Shown: one piece after another, positions 1-8,745 of the stretch
How positions within the stretch are numbered: position 1 is the first letter of the stretch
How the letters are laid out: each line of letters starts with the position of its first letter
Source of the DNA: Bacteroidota bacterium
GTDB taxonomy: Bacteria; Bacteroidota; Bacteroidia; Chitinophagales; LD1
Direction: 5' to 3'
Length of the DNA: 64,000 nucleotides
NCBI GenBank assembly: GCA_016715625.1
Contig: JADJZU010000004.1
Location: forward strand, 83,347-147,346
Notes under the pieces: model-generated
What the model saw: only the letters and a program-made list of their open reading frames with translations
The model's database searches: none
Told to the model about the DNA's origin: nothing
Translations under genes and position numbers: made by a program

Positions 1-961
1 CTTCGCCAATAGAGCTGAATATAAAATCGGTACTTTGTTCAGGTACAAACTTCAGTTTGGTTTGTGTGCCGTTCAAATATCCCTTGCCCAATATGCCTCC
101 CGAACCAATCGCTATCACCGATTGCTTCATGTTCCATTCTGCTTTTTCGCTTACTTTTTTTCCGAGTAGTACATTAATCCTGTCCTGCTGGTGAGGTTTT
201 AGTTTGCTAAAGGCAAAATCGACCCCCAGCACATACACCGATGCCAGTATAAAAACTCCTACACTGAGCAGCACCAGTTTTTTGTTTCGCCACGAAAAAT
301 AGATGATCAATAAAATGATAACCGCCAGGCCAACAATGATGTAATATTTGTAAATAATTAAGCTCATGAGCGCCAGCACCACTGCCGATGCTCCAATAAT
401 GAGGTAGTAACTCTCTAACCCATCGCGAAATAAAACCAACGAAAACGCGGCAAATACAATTGCACTACCCGCATCGCCCTGCACAGCAATAATGACCATA
501 GGCAAACCAATGATGGCAAAGGCCCGCCATTTGTAATGCCACTTTCGGATATCTACATTCAGGCCGGCCAAATACTTGGAGATAGCCAGTGCGGCACCAA
601 ACTTGGCCAGCTCGGAGGGCTGCATTTGAAACGACCCGAAGCGAATCCAGTTTTGCTGTCCTTTCACTTTTACGCCTATCACCAGTACCGAGAGCACAAA
701 GAGCAACAGCAGCACATAAAATACATACGATAGCGTAACATAAAACCGCGCCTCCACTATCAGAATAATAAACGCAATGAGGGCCGAAGCCACCATCCAT
801 TGAAACTGCTTGCCACTGTTGATAGAAGTGTCAAAGATGCTTTTATCGTCCCCACCGCTGGAGGCCGAATAAATAACCAGCCAGCCAATCATCACCAGCA
901 GGGTGTACAGGATCACTGTCAACCAATCTATTTTTCCGGTAATGGAATCTTGCCTTGCCAT
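1..961 (-). CDS. rodA: Rod shape-determining protein RodA (C-terminus beyond window)
   Basis: This is the SEDS-family peptidoglycan glycosyltransferase that works with PBP2 in lateral wall synthesis. The reading frame opens at an ATG whose first base is 961 (MARQDSITGKIDW) and stays open to the window edge, giving about 320 residues of an expected 400 or more. The translation has many hydrophobic segments and the SEDS signature, including a QPSELAK-like stretch after WIRFGSFQM and the D-GSAIVF segment of the catalytic region. It lies 21 nt downstream of the mrdA stop, the usual mrdA-rodA pairing, so the two are probably cotranscribed. The last part of the protein is missing only because the window ends. 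Identification is firm. Confidence 0.93.
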   Translation of the reverse strand, partial: MARQDSITGKIDWLTVILYTLLVMIGWLVIYSASSGGDDKSIFDTSINSGKQFQWMVASALIAFIILIVEARFYVTLSYVFYVLLLLFVLSVLVIGVKVKGQQNWIRFGSFQMQPSELAKFGAALAISKYLAGLNVDIRKWHYKWRAFAIIGLPMVIIAVQGDAGSAIVFAAFSLVLFRDGLESYYLIIGASAVVLALMSLIIYKYYIIVGLAVIILLIIYFSWRNKKLVLLSVGVFILASVYVLGVDFAFSKLKPHQQDRINVLLGKKVSEKAEWNMKQSVIAIGSGGILGKGYLNGTQTKLKFVPEQSTDFIFSSIGE

Positions 962-982
962 AATTGTTTTTTCGTGCGCGCT

Positions 983-2878
983 TTATTCGTCCTCCATCTG
1001 CAACTGTGCCGAGCGGTTGACCGATATGCCGTATTTATTCAACAAGTTGGCCTCTTTCATTTTGGTTTCGAGTGCCACCCTGCTGCTTTGTATAGTATCG
1101 TTTAAATATTTTTCAATCATCAGTGTGGCAATGGGGGCGGCAAACGCGCCACCATAACCTCCGTTTTCTACAATAACAGCAATCGCAATTTTAGGATTCT
1201 CTTTGGGCGCAAAGGCCGCAAACATAGAGTGATTGTCGCCATGCGGATTTTGAGCAGTACCGGTTTTTCCGCATATAGAAATGCCTTCCACCCGCGAGCC
1301 GCGGGCCGTGCCGGCTTCCAGTACCTGGTGCAGGCCTTCAATCACCGGGTCAAAGTGCTTTATATCAATAAAGGTTTGATGCCTTTCGTAGGGGTGCGTT
1401 ACATCTTTACCGGTTACAGGGTCGGTTATTTTTCGCACCACATGCGGGGTAATCCAATAGCCTTTGTTGGCAATGCAGGCAAAAAGATTGGCGAGCTGAA
1501 GCGGAGTGGTCAGCACTTCCCCTTGTCCGATACTCAAGGAGATAACGGTGGCAAACTTCCATCGGTTTTCTCCATAAATCTTGTTGAAATATTTCACCGA
1601 TGGAATGTTGCCGCTGGCTTCGCTGGGCATATCAATACCGGTTTTTACCCCGAGGCCAAAACTGTTGCAATGATTTTTCCAGTTTGCAAAAGACTCCGAT
1701 GTTTTAGTGAATTTCCTGTCCTCCAGAATGTTGCGATACGTTTGGCAGAAGTAAGGATTGCACGACTGCGCCAGCGCGTATTGAATGTTACCGGCAGAAG
1801 GGTGATGGTGCGAACACCGTACCGTTACCCCGCCCACAGTGTAGCCTCCGCCACAGTTCACAAAATAATTGGTGGTTTGCACCCCCTCCTGCAAGGCAAT
1901 GAGTGCTACCAGCGGCTTAAAAGCCGAACCCGGTGGATAGGTGGCCAGCGTGGGTCGCACATAGAGCGGAAGTAAACTATCCTTTAATAGTGCGTTAAAG
2001 TTTTTTCCGCGCACAGCACCGGTCAATAGATTGGGGTCATATCCCGGACTGCTGACCATTGCTATAATTTCGCCTGTGCTGGGCTCAATAGCCACCACAC
2101 TGCCTTTCTTATTCTGCATCAGCTGCTCGCCATAATTTTGCAAAGCAATGTCCAGCGTGGCTATCACATTATCGCCCGCTACGGCTACGGTGTCATATTC
2201 ACCATTGCTAAAACTGCCCACTTCTTTATTGTGTACATCTACAAACACCAGTTTCTTTCCCCGCTTGCCGCCCAGCTCTTTTTCATATACTTTTTCAATG
2301 CCGCTTTTCCCCACATAATCACCGGGTTTATAGTAGCCATACGAAGAATCAATCTGCCGTTCGCTCACTTCGCCAATGTCGCCAAGAATAGTAGCCGCCA
2401 CCCGTTGCGGATATTTTCTAACCGACCTTACCTGCCCGTAAAACCCCGGAAACAAATGCATAAACTCTTGCAGACGCGAGTAATCTTTCAGCGATAACTG
2501 TTTTATAAAAGCATTGGGCTTGTAAGAAGAATAGCCTCGTTGCTTTTTCATGTCGGCCGATTTTTTCAGAAACTCTTCTTTGGTAATACTCAGCAGCTCG
2601 CACAGCTTTACGGTATCTACCTTTTTGGCCTGGCGCGGCACCACCATCAAATCGTAAATAGATTCGTTGTATACAATCAGTTCGCCTTTGCGATCGTATA
2701 CCAGGCCACGGGTGGGATATATATCCAACTCTTTAATGGCATTGTTTTTAGCCAGTACATCGTATTTGGTATCTATGACCTGCAGATAAAACAACCGCAG
2801 CAGAAATATACCCGCAAACGACAGGATGATAATCTGCATCACCTGATAGCGGTTTTTAAAAAGATCTTTGCTGCTCAA
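983..2878 (-). CDS. mrdA: Penicillin-binding protein 2 (peptidoglycan DD-transpeptidase)
   Basis: This class B PBP cross-links peptidoglycan during cell elongation, in complex with RodA. The 631-residue protein has one N-terminal membrane anchor (about residues 12-35), a PBP dimerisation domain (about 50-220) and a transpeptidase domain. The three active-site motifs are intact: SxxK at S318-K321 (SAFK), SxN at S372-N374 (SCN) and KTGT at 538-541. Length is normal for the family. It is followed after 21 nt by rodA on the same strand. The mreBCD genes that often precede it are not adjacent; a terminator and a lipoprotein gene lie upstream instead. Confidence 0.95.
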   Translation of the reverse strand: MSSKDLFKNRYQVMQIIILSFAGIFLLRLFYLQVIDTKYDVLAKNNAIKELDIYPTRGLVYDRKGELIVYNESIYDLMVVPRQAKKVDTVKLCELLSITKEEFLKKSADMKKQRGYSSYKPNAFIKQLSLKDYSRLQEFMHLFPGFYGQVRSVRKYPQRVAATILGDIGEVSERQIDSSYGYYKPGDYVGKSGIEKVYEKELGGKRGKKLVFVDVHNKEVGSFSNGEYDTVAVAGDNVIATLDIALQNYGEQLMQNKKGSVVAIEPSTGEIIAMVSSPGYDPNLLTGAVRGKNFNALLKDSLLPLYVRPTLATYPPGSAFKPLVALIALQEGVQTTNYFVNCGGGYTVGGVTVRCSHHHPSAGNIQYALAQSCNPYFCQTYRNILEDRKFTKTSESFANWKNHCNSFGLGVKTGIDMPSEASGNIPSVKYFNKIYGENRWKFATVISLSIGQGEVLTTPLQLANLFACIANKGYWITPHVVRKITDPVTGKDVTHPYERHQTFIDIKHFDPVIEGLHQVLEAGTARGSRVEGISICGKTGTAQNPHGDNHSMFAAFAPKENPKIAIAVIVENGGYGGAFAAPIATLMIEKYLNDTIQSSRVALETKMKEANLLNKYGISVNRSAQLQMEDE

Positions 2879-2950
2879 TGTATAGGATTGGAACTACAAG
2901 TAAAGCGCAAAGCAATCGGAGAAGCGTGATGTAACTTGCACAGGCTGTTG

Positions 2951-2982
2951 AAAACGCCCGTGAGTTATAGACACGGGCTTTT
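2951..2982 (-). terminator. Intrinsic terminator after the lipoprotein gene
   Basis: A perfect 7-bp stem (gcccgtg/cacgggc, arms 2956-2962 and 2972-2978) is flanked by A runs on one side and T runs on the other. It sits just past the stop codon at 2987 of the minus-strand lipoprotein gene and separates it from mrdA. Confidence 0.75.
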
Positions 2983-2986
2983 AACC

Positions 2987-3517
2987 TTAATTTACCTTGC
3001 GTCCCTTGGCCACGCGCTGCCTGGTTTCCATGTTTTGGATTTTGCGCAGGTCTACCAGCAGTTGCGAAAATTTGCTCTCGGGGTTGGTCTCATATTTTTC
3101 ACCGGCATAAGTAACGGTGCCAATGCTGCCGTTCCAGTTGCTGGCCAGCAGCGTGTAGTGATTATTGGCATTTGGGTTTACACCAAAGCTCAAATAGTGG
3201 TTATCGTCTATCTCAAAACTAACCAGCATTTTATTTTCTCTGGGCATATCGGTCAGCACGCCTTTGGTGCCCACGGGAATAATGATTTCCTGCACTCTGC
3301 GGCCATTGACCATTTTTATTTTTCCGGACTCAATCTTGGTATTGGCACTGCTCATTTCTCGCTGCAAAATGATATCGCTGGACACATAGAATTGTATCTT
3401 TCTAATCTGACTTTCGTTCAGGTTAAACTGGTCGCGAAGATTGTTGGAATACGGAACCAGATTTTTGCAGGAGGAAAACCCCAGGGCTAATGCGATAAGC
3501 AAAATGGATAGGCGCAT
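2987..3517 (-). CDS. Putative lipoprotein of unknown function
   Basis: I do not recognise this 176-residue protein. The N-terminus is a lipoprotein signal (MRLSILLIALALGFSSC), with Cys17 as the likely lipidated residue, so it is probably attached to the inner or outer membrane. The rest is soluble and beta-rich in appearance, with phrases such as GTKGVLTDMP and LSFEIDDNHYLSFGV, and a basic C-terminal tail. It is a single-gene unit with a terminator directly after its stop. No catalytic motif is visible. Confidence 0.7.
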   Translation of the reverse strand: MRLSILLIALALGFSSCKNLVPYSNNLRDQFNLNESQIRKIQFYVSSDIILQREMSSANTKIESGKIKMVNGRRVQEIIIPVGTKGVLTDMPRENKMLVSFEIDDNHYLSFGVNPNANNHYTLLASNWNGSIGTVTYAGEKYETNPESKFSQLLVDLRKIQNMETRQRVAKGRKVN

Positions 3518-3590
3518 AATGTTTGATTTTAACGGTCACTGTTCAATTACAATGCCAACATAGCCTTGGATGAAATGTTCGGGCACGGGT

Positions 3591-5660
3591 TTATTTGCGC
3601 AACGAAAATTTTAAAGTTTTTTCAGAACCCGATGCCGTGCGAAGAGTCACAAAATATAAGCCAGCAGGGTTGGAGCTCATATCCAGTTGAAATAAGGAGG
3701 TGTATTCTTCACTCACATAAGCTACCGTTTGTCCCGTTATGTTTTTTACAATGACCTCGGTGCCGCTTTGCGGTTTCACATTTCCTGAAATATTCACGAT
3801 GCCGGTAGAAGGATTCGGATATATAGAAAAAGTGAGTTCCTCTTCATTTTCTACGCCCACTATAGCCGCTTCCAGCACATCAAATTGATCGAGCGCTCCT
3901 TCCACAATATTGGGGTTGCCGGAATTCAGATCGTTTACATCTATCAGCAGGCGCATGGTAGCAGTAGGGGTAATGTAGTCGCTGATGCGAAACTGTTTTT
4001 GGGTCCATTCATTTTGCGAAGCCGTAACATTTTCAAGGATAGCAGTTTGGGTGCCGTTATTAATTTTTATGAGCATGTTGTCGTCCGGATTGTTGCCGTT
4101 TTGCGAACCCGAAAAGAACCACCGATTGAACCGAACATAGGCATCGGTATAAAGCGTGGCATTAAAAGGCGGAGAGATAAGGGTAGTTGTGCCGTTATCT
4201 ACATCATCGGTGGCCGGCACCGAACTGCTATTGCCGGTTACAAAACATTTCAGGCCATAGTCGCCCGCCACATCCTGGGTTGGGTTGGCTTCCTCACCCT
4301 GATAAAAAGAGCCCAGTGGAATGTCGCGCGTCCAATAACCACCGTTGCTGTTGCCGCTGGTGGTCCAGCCAAAATTCATGATAAAATCATCATAATACCG
4401 TGGCCCCTGTAAGGGAATTTCGATGGCCGCAGAGCTTCCGTTAAAATTTTGATTGGAGGCAAAAAACTTTTCCATGTAGCCCCATTTACCGGCATATACA
4501 TTGTAATTGCCCTCATATAAATTGTTGATGGTAAAGTTGCCCAGCGCATCGGTGGTTGCTTCAAAATCCTCGGGGCCATCAAACAACACTTTGGCATCCA
4601 CCAGACCGGCATTGCTGGTGGCATCCACCACTTTTCCGCTATAGGTAAACGTATTGGCAACATTGGTGCATCCGAGGCTGGATTGCAGCGAAAGCCGCAC
4701 AGTATTCAAGGTAGCGCGCATCACATCGCGCTGGCCGTAGGTAAACATTTGCAGATTTTCATCATCCACATAATCCATGTAGTTCATCCACATGTCGTAT
4801 TCATCTACCGGAGTTTCGGTGCAGGTGTTTTGCACCAGATTCGGAGTTCCATAGTTGGCTTCTTTGCTGGGAGGCGTATCGCATATCCGGTCGCCCAGGA
4901 ACGAACAATCAGCAGCGGAGGTTCCTTTGCAGCTATCCTGAAAAGTATGATACAGCCCCAGCCAGTGGCCCACCTCATGCACAGAAGTTTTGCCCAGTTT
5001 ATAATTTGTGTTGAAAGGGTTGGCCGGTGCCCGTCCCAGATATCGGTAGTCAATCACTACCCCGTCCTGATTAGATGGGCCTACGTTCGGGAAAGTGGCA
5101 TAGCCCAGAATAGAGGTACCTAGATTGGTAGTCCAGATGTTGAGATACTTTGTGTAATCCCATTGCGTGGCCGGTTTGATGTTTACATCAAAATTGGCAG
5201 TGCTGTTATACTGATGTCGGGTGATGCCCGTGCTAGTGTTGCCGTTGGGGTCGGTAGTGGCCAGGCAAAATTCAATTTCAATATCGGCAATGTCGCTCTT
5301 AAACCAGTTGGGCACTAAGGCGGTATCGGCATTACGCTTGCGATAACATTCATTCAGCACATCAATCTGCGATAGAATCTGTGCATCCGAAATATTGAGC
5401 CCGCTGCCTACGGCCTGCCCGCTGTGAATAATATGAAACACAACAGGGATGGTGACAATGGTATTTTGACCGCTGCGTCCAGCGTTTGCTTGTATGTAGT
5501 TTTCAATTTCTGTCCAGTTGTTCTGCAAACGTGCAGCAGCACCCGGGTCCTGCTGTAGTGTCTGGTTTAATAATTTATCGGTGCCACAATGTTCGTGTTG
5601 CGAAATACCGGACAAAGCCATGGCCATCATAAAAGATACAAGTGCAAAATGTTTAAGCAT
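3591..5660 (-). CDS. Secreted M43-family (pappalysin-like) metalloprotease with T9SS sorting domain
   Basis: This is a secreted zinc endopeptidase. I chose the ATG at 5660 because it gives a compact signal peptide (MLKHFALVSFMMAMALSG); an in-frame ATG six codons upstream (5678) is the alternative. The catalytic HExxHxxGxxH motif is complete (HEVGHWLGLYH, about residues 228-238), and the Met-turn follows (MNYMDY, about 293-298), as in M43 enzymes such as ulilysin and cytophagalysin. After the protease comes a carboxypeptidase regulatory-like beta domain (about 345-410), a jelly-roll-like region, and a C-terminal type A sorting domain beginning FSIYPNPSTG and ending in a basic residue. It is therefore expected to leave the cell through the type IX system. 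Substrate unknown. Confidence 0.9.
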   Translation of the reverse strand: MLKHFALVSFMMAMALSGISQHEHCGTDKLLNQTLQQDPGAAARLQNNWTEIENYIQANAGRSGQNTIVTIPVVFHIIHSGQAVGSGLNISDAQILSQIDVLNECYRKRNADTALVPNWFKSDIADIEIEFCLATTDPNGNTSTGITRHQYNSTANFDVNIKPATQWDYTKYLNIWTTNLGTSILGYATFPNVGPSNQDGVVIDYRYLGRAPANPFNTNYKLGKTSVHEVGHWLGLYHTFQDSCKGTSAADCSFLGDRICDTPPSKEANYGTPNLVQNTCTETPVDEYDMWMNYMDYVDDENLQMFTYGQRDVMRATLNTVRLSLQSSLGCTNVANTFTYSGKVVDATSNAGLVDAKVLFDGPEDFEATTDALGNFTINNLYEGNYNVYAGKWGYMEKFFASNQNFNGSSAAIEIPLQGPRYYDDFIMNFGWTTSGNSNGGYWTRDIPLGSFYQGEEANPTQDVAGDYGLKCFVTGNSSSVPATDDVDNGTTTLISPPFNATLYTDAYVRFNRWFFSGSQNGNNPDDNMLIKINNGTQTAILENVTASQNEWTQKQFRISDYITPTATMRLLIDVNDLNSGNPNIVEGALDQFDVLEAAIVGVENEEELTFSIYPNPSTGIVNISGNVKPQSGTEVIVKNITGQTVAYVSEEYTSLFQLDMSSNPAGLYFVTLRTASGSEKTLKFSLRK

Positions 5661-5749
5661 GTAGTAAGTTGATATCAAACGAAAATAGGAGAATGGGCGA
5701 AAAAGATGGCATCATCAAAACCGATGCTGAAGAGTAGATAAGTGCTGCT

Positions 5750-6146
5750 TTAGAGAATCCGCTTGCCGTCTTTACCAAATACTTTTACGCTGTCGTCCTG
5801 GCTTTCGCTTTTTACCGTCAGCCGCTCAAAAATGCCATTGATAAACGAAAGCAACAGGCTGAACAAGAGCGCCCACCAGAAACTGCTGACTTCAAATCCG
5901 GGAATAATCCAGTCGGCTATCATGATGATAAACGCATTAATGGCCAGAATGAACAACCCGGAGTGTAAAGATGGTAGCGGGTATCGTAAAAATAATGAGG
6001 AGTGGTTTTACAGAAACGTTCAATAACCCCAACACAGCAGCCAGCATAACAGCCGCCAGAAAGTTTTCAAGATGCACACCTGGCAAAATGTATGCAGTAA
6101 TCACTACCGCAATCGCATTCAATAAAAGTTTTACTAGAAAGTTCAT
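5750..6146 (-). CDS. Phage holin family / PF04020-like membrane protein, frameshifted
   Basis: Two overlapping frames together make one small four-helix membrane protein of about 131 residues. The upstream frame starts at 6146 (MNFLVKLLLNAIAVVI) and carries the family-typical LLNVSVKPLL and IFTL segment. The downstream frame continues GLFILAINAFIIMIADWIIPGF, exactly the expected sequel. The reading needs one base skipped at CTC-C-GGG (plus-strand 5957-5963); the 397-nt span equals 3n+1. Either the assembly has an extra C, the gene is a recent pseudogene, or a +1 shift occurs. The family is widespread but its role is not well established; the holin name is historical. Confidence 0.75.
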
Positions 6147-6203
6147 GTCTCAATAACGATTAATCACTCGATGTAGTGTAATACACTGAAAATTTAACGG
6201 CCT

Positions 6204-6926
6204 TTATTTTTTATTAAAAGCAAGCATCCCTTTTGCAATAAAATATTGCCCGGCTATGTAAAGCACCATGATAAAAATGCCGGCTGAGGCAAATGGGTGC
6301 ATAAATTTATTGATAGCAATAATGGAATCGGATACCATAAACAGCAAAGCTCCCAACACCACCCAGTTAAAGGTGGTACTGTTTACTCGATGATATCTGT
6401 TTATCGCAAACACCACCATGGTCGCTATAGCGGTGGAATACACCAACACCGGTATCAGGAATGGTTTAGTGGTTTCGCTGCTATTGATGGATGGATACAG
6501 CAGCATCAATAAAATACCCATGTATATAGCCAGTGGAGTAAACACCCAAACCTTTTTAGGTAATAGTGCCTGGGCACTTGGCATCGTCACTTTCGAAAAA
6601 GAGATAGTATACAACACATGTGTAATTAAAAACCCTACAAGGCCCACCAGAAAATAATTCGGGTCTTTGGCAATACCCATCAGCGATTCGCCCTTTTCGC
6701 CTGAAAACATCAGGGCCACATCGCCCACCCAGCTAAACGCAAAGGCGGCCAACATCATTTTATGCATGTTGTTCCATCCGGTATCCAGGCTACGGGCATA
6801 AAACAAGATGAGCACCACCATCAGAAGTGGCTTGGTGAAAAAACGAAGGGTGCTGTTACCGCTGGCCTCCGAATAAATTTCGAGGGCGGCAATAATCCAA
6901 TACAGATACTCCAACAGTTTAGCCAT
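6204..6926 (-). CDS. YhhN/TMEM86-family membrane protein (lysoplasmalogenase-like)
   Basis: A 240-residue integral membrane protein with about eight hydrophobic segments. The family signatures are present: FSWVGDVALMF near residue 65, LVGFLITHVLYTISF near 100, LLFMVSDSIIAINKF near 200, and YIAGQYFIAKG at the C-terminus. Characterised members of the YhhN/TMEM86 family hydrolyse the vinyl-ether bond of lysoplasmalogens; whether this one does so is inferred. It lies 30 nt downstream of the RNase G gene on the same strand and could be cotranscribed with it. Confidence 0.85.
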   Translation of the reverse strand: MAKLLEYLYWIIAALEIYSEASGNSTLRFFTKPLLMVVLILFYARSLDTGWNNMHKMMLAAFAFSWVGDVALMFSGEKGESLMGIAKDPNYFLVGLVGFLITHVLYTISFSKVTMPSAQALLPKKVWVFTPLAIYMGILLMLLYPSINSSETTKPFLIPVLVYSTAIATMVVFAINRYHRVNSTTFNWVVLGALLFMVSDSIIAINKFMHPFASAGIFIMVLYIAGQYFIAKGMLAFNKK

Positions 6927-6956
6927 AGCAATAGATTTTCACAATGATAATCTTTC

Positions 6957-8507
6957 CTAATCTAGTTTTATCTCTTCGTCATTGTCATCAAAGAACTTGT
7001 AGTCGGTGATGCCAAAATCTTCGTTTGAAGAAATGGAAATCCACTTTTTGTATTTGAAGAACCACTGCATTCGTAAGCTCGGAAAGCCTTTCCGCAGATA
7101 GGCGGCAAAAATGGGGTGGCAATATAACTTCAGCTTTTTGTGTGTGGTCACCAGATGTTCCAAATCGCTGATCATTTCATCTATCAGTAAGAGCGAAGCG
7201 TTTATTTCCCCGGTGCCGGCACAGGTAGGGCACCGTTCAGTAGTAGCAATATTGATTTCCGGGCGCACGCGTTCGCGGGTAATCTGCATCAGATTAAACT
7301 TAGAAAGCGGTAAAATGGTATGCGTGGCGCGGTCAAGCCGCATGGCGTCCATCATTCGCTGCTGCACTAGTTTTTTATTGTCCGGATTTTTCATGTCAAT
7401 GAAGTCAATGACAATGATGCCACCCAAATCGCGAAGTCGCAGCTGTCGGGCTATTTCATCGGCACTTTCCAGATTTACTTTCAGTGCGTTTGTTTCTTGT
7501 GTGCCATCCATGGTGCTGCGGTGCCCGCTGTTTACGTCCACCACATGCAAGGCTTCTGTTTTTTCCAGAATCAGGTAACTGCCATTGGGCATATTCACTG
7601 TTTTGCCGAACAAAGATTTAATCTGTTTGGTCACACCGTGGTGGTCGAAAATAGGCGCGGAGCCGGTGTAATGCTGCACAATGTTCTTGCGCTCCGGAGC
7701 CACGTTTTGGATATAGCCTTCCAGTTCTTTCACCATTTTAATATCGTCACACACTATCTTGTTGAACTCCGGTGAAAGCAAATCGCGCAGAATACCGGTG
7801 GTTTTGTCCATTTCGCTCAGCACCTTTTTAACCGGTTGAGCGTGGCGAAGATTCTTCATCATGGTTTGCCACTTCTCTTGCAGTTGCATCAAATCCTGAT
7901 GCAGCTCTGCAGCACCTTTGCCGGCAGCCACGGTGCGTACAATCACACCAAAGTTTTTAGGCTTTAAACTTTCTACCAGCACCTTTAGCCGTTTTCTTTC
8001 GTCTGCTGAGTCAATCTTTTTGGAAACTCCCACTCCTTCCTGAAAAGGTGTAAGCACCAAGAAACGGCCCGCCAACGATATTTCGCAAGTCAGCCTCGGT
8101 CCTTTGGTGGAGATAGGTTCTTTCAGAATTTGAACTAAAATGGGGCTGTTCGATTTTAAAACCTCTTTTACGTTACCTGTTTTCACAATCTGCTCTTCCA
8201 ACTCAAAGTTGTTAAGCATGTTTTCAGCACTCATGTTACCGGCAATGCACTGCCCTGTAAATTTCATCAACGAGCGGATATCGGGGCTCAGGTCTGTGTA
8301 ATGTAAAAAGGCATCTTTTTCGTGCCCCACTTCTACAAAAGCGGCATTCAGTCCGGGCATTACTTTTTTTAGTTTACCGAGGTAAACATCGCCTACATGA
8401 AACTGATTGTTGAGTCGCTCCTGATGCAGTTCCATCAGTTTTTTGTCTTCCAGCAGGGCAATGTCCACGCCCGATCCATTGGAATGAATAACAAGTTCTT
8501 TAGTCAC
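6957..8507 (-). CDS. rng: Ribonuclease E/G family endoribonuclease (RNase G)
   Basis: A single-strand-specific endoribonuclease for rRNA 5' processing and mRNA decay. An N-terminal S1-like RNA-binding region (about residues 25-110, with LGKLKKVMPGLNAAFVEVG) is followed by the RNase H-like/DNase I-like catalytic core. The core includes HVVDVNSGHRS and the metal-site segment DLGGIIVIDFIDM. A zinc-link CPTCAGTG motif lies near residue 425. I prefer the GTG at 8507 (VTKELVIHS...), which matches the start of Bacteroidota homologues; an in-frame GTG at 8528 would add seven residues. The long scaffold tail of E. coli RNase E is absent. A terminator and the 29-residue peptide gene lie upstream. Confidence 0.93.
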   Translation of the reverse strand: MTKELVIHSNGSGVDIALLEDKKLMELHQERLNNQFHVGDVYLGKLKKVMPGLNAAFVEVGHEKDAFLHYTDLSPDIRSLMKFTGQCIAGNMSAENMLNNFELEEQIVKTGNVKEVLKSNSPILVQILKEPISTKGPRLTCEISLAGRFLVLTPFQEGVGVSKKIDSADERKRLKVLVESLKPKNFGVIVRTVAAGKGAAELHQDLMQLQEKWQTMMKNLRHAQPVKKVLSEMDKTTGILRDLLSPEFNKIVCDDIKMVKELEGYIQNVAPERKNIVQHYTGSAPIFDHHGVTKQIKSLFGKTVNMPNGSYLILEKTEALHVVDVNSGHRSTMDGTQETNALKVNLESADEIARQLRLRDLGGIIVIDFIDMKNPDNKKLVQQRMMDAMRLDRATHTILPLSKFNLMQITRERVRPEINIATTERCPTCAGTGEINASLLLIDEMISDLEHLVTTHKKLKLYCHPIFAAYLRKGFPSLRMQWFFKYKKWISISSNEDFGITDYKFFDDNDEEIKLD

Positions 8508-8594
8508 TATAAATAGTTTGAACCGCACGAAAGCATAGCTTCGAAACGGCAGTTAGTAAATGCAGGTAGGGCCGATGTAAAGGAAAGAGATGGA

Positions 8595-8631
8595 TAAAAA
8601 ATAAGCAGCAGGGAAGTGAACGCCCTGCTGC
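8595..8631 (-). terminator. Intrinsic terminator after the small basic protein gene
   Basis: A perfect 9-bp stem (gcagcaggg at 8605-8613 with ccctgctgc at 8623-8631) is followed on the minus strand by TTATTTTTTA. It lies 14 nt past the stop of the 29-residue ORF and before the RNase G gene. Confidence 0.85.
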
Positions 8632-8644
8632 CTATCGGAAGAAA

Positions 8645-8734
8645 TTACTTCTTCTTGTGACGATTCTTTCTAAGTCTTTTTTTGCGTTTGTGGGTAGCAA
8701 TTTTGTGACGTTTTCTCTTTTTTCCGCAAGGCAT
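8645..8734 (-). CDS. 29-residue highly basic protein, ribosomal-protein-like
   Basis: A short ORF starting ATG at 8734 (MPCGKKRKRHKIATHKRKK...) and ending TAA at 8645. Twenty of 29 residues are Lys, Arg or His. The pattern KKRKRHK-ATHKRKKRLRKNRHKKK is one I recall as strongly conserved in Bacteroidota. It resembles the short basic AURKAIP1/COX24 (mS38/bS22-type) ribosomal peptides of other phyla. It starts 11 nt after the TPR gene stop, so it is cotranscribed with it, and it ends at a strong terminator. It is very likely a structural RNA-binding or ribosome component; its exact ribosomal name is uncertain. Confidence 0.8.
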   Translation of the reverse strand: MPCGKKRKRHKIATHKRKKRLRKNRHKKK

Positions 8735-8745
8735 AATCTTGGTTT

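Noticed and set aside
465..800. A 111-codon open frame inside the rodA region on the same strand
   Set aside because: Cys-rich, non-hydrophobic translation out of frame with rodA, whose own frame is fully open and family-typical.
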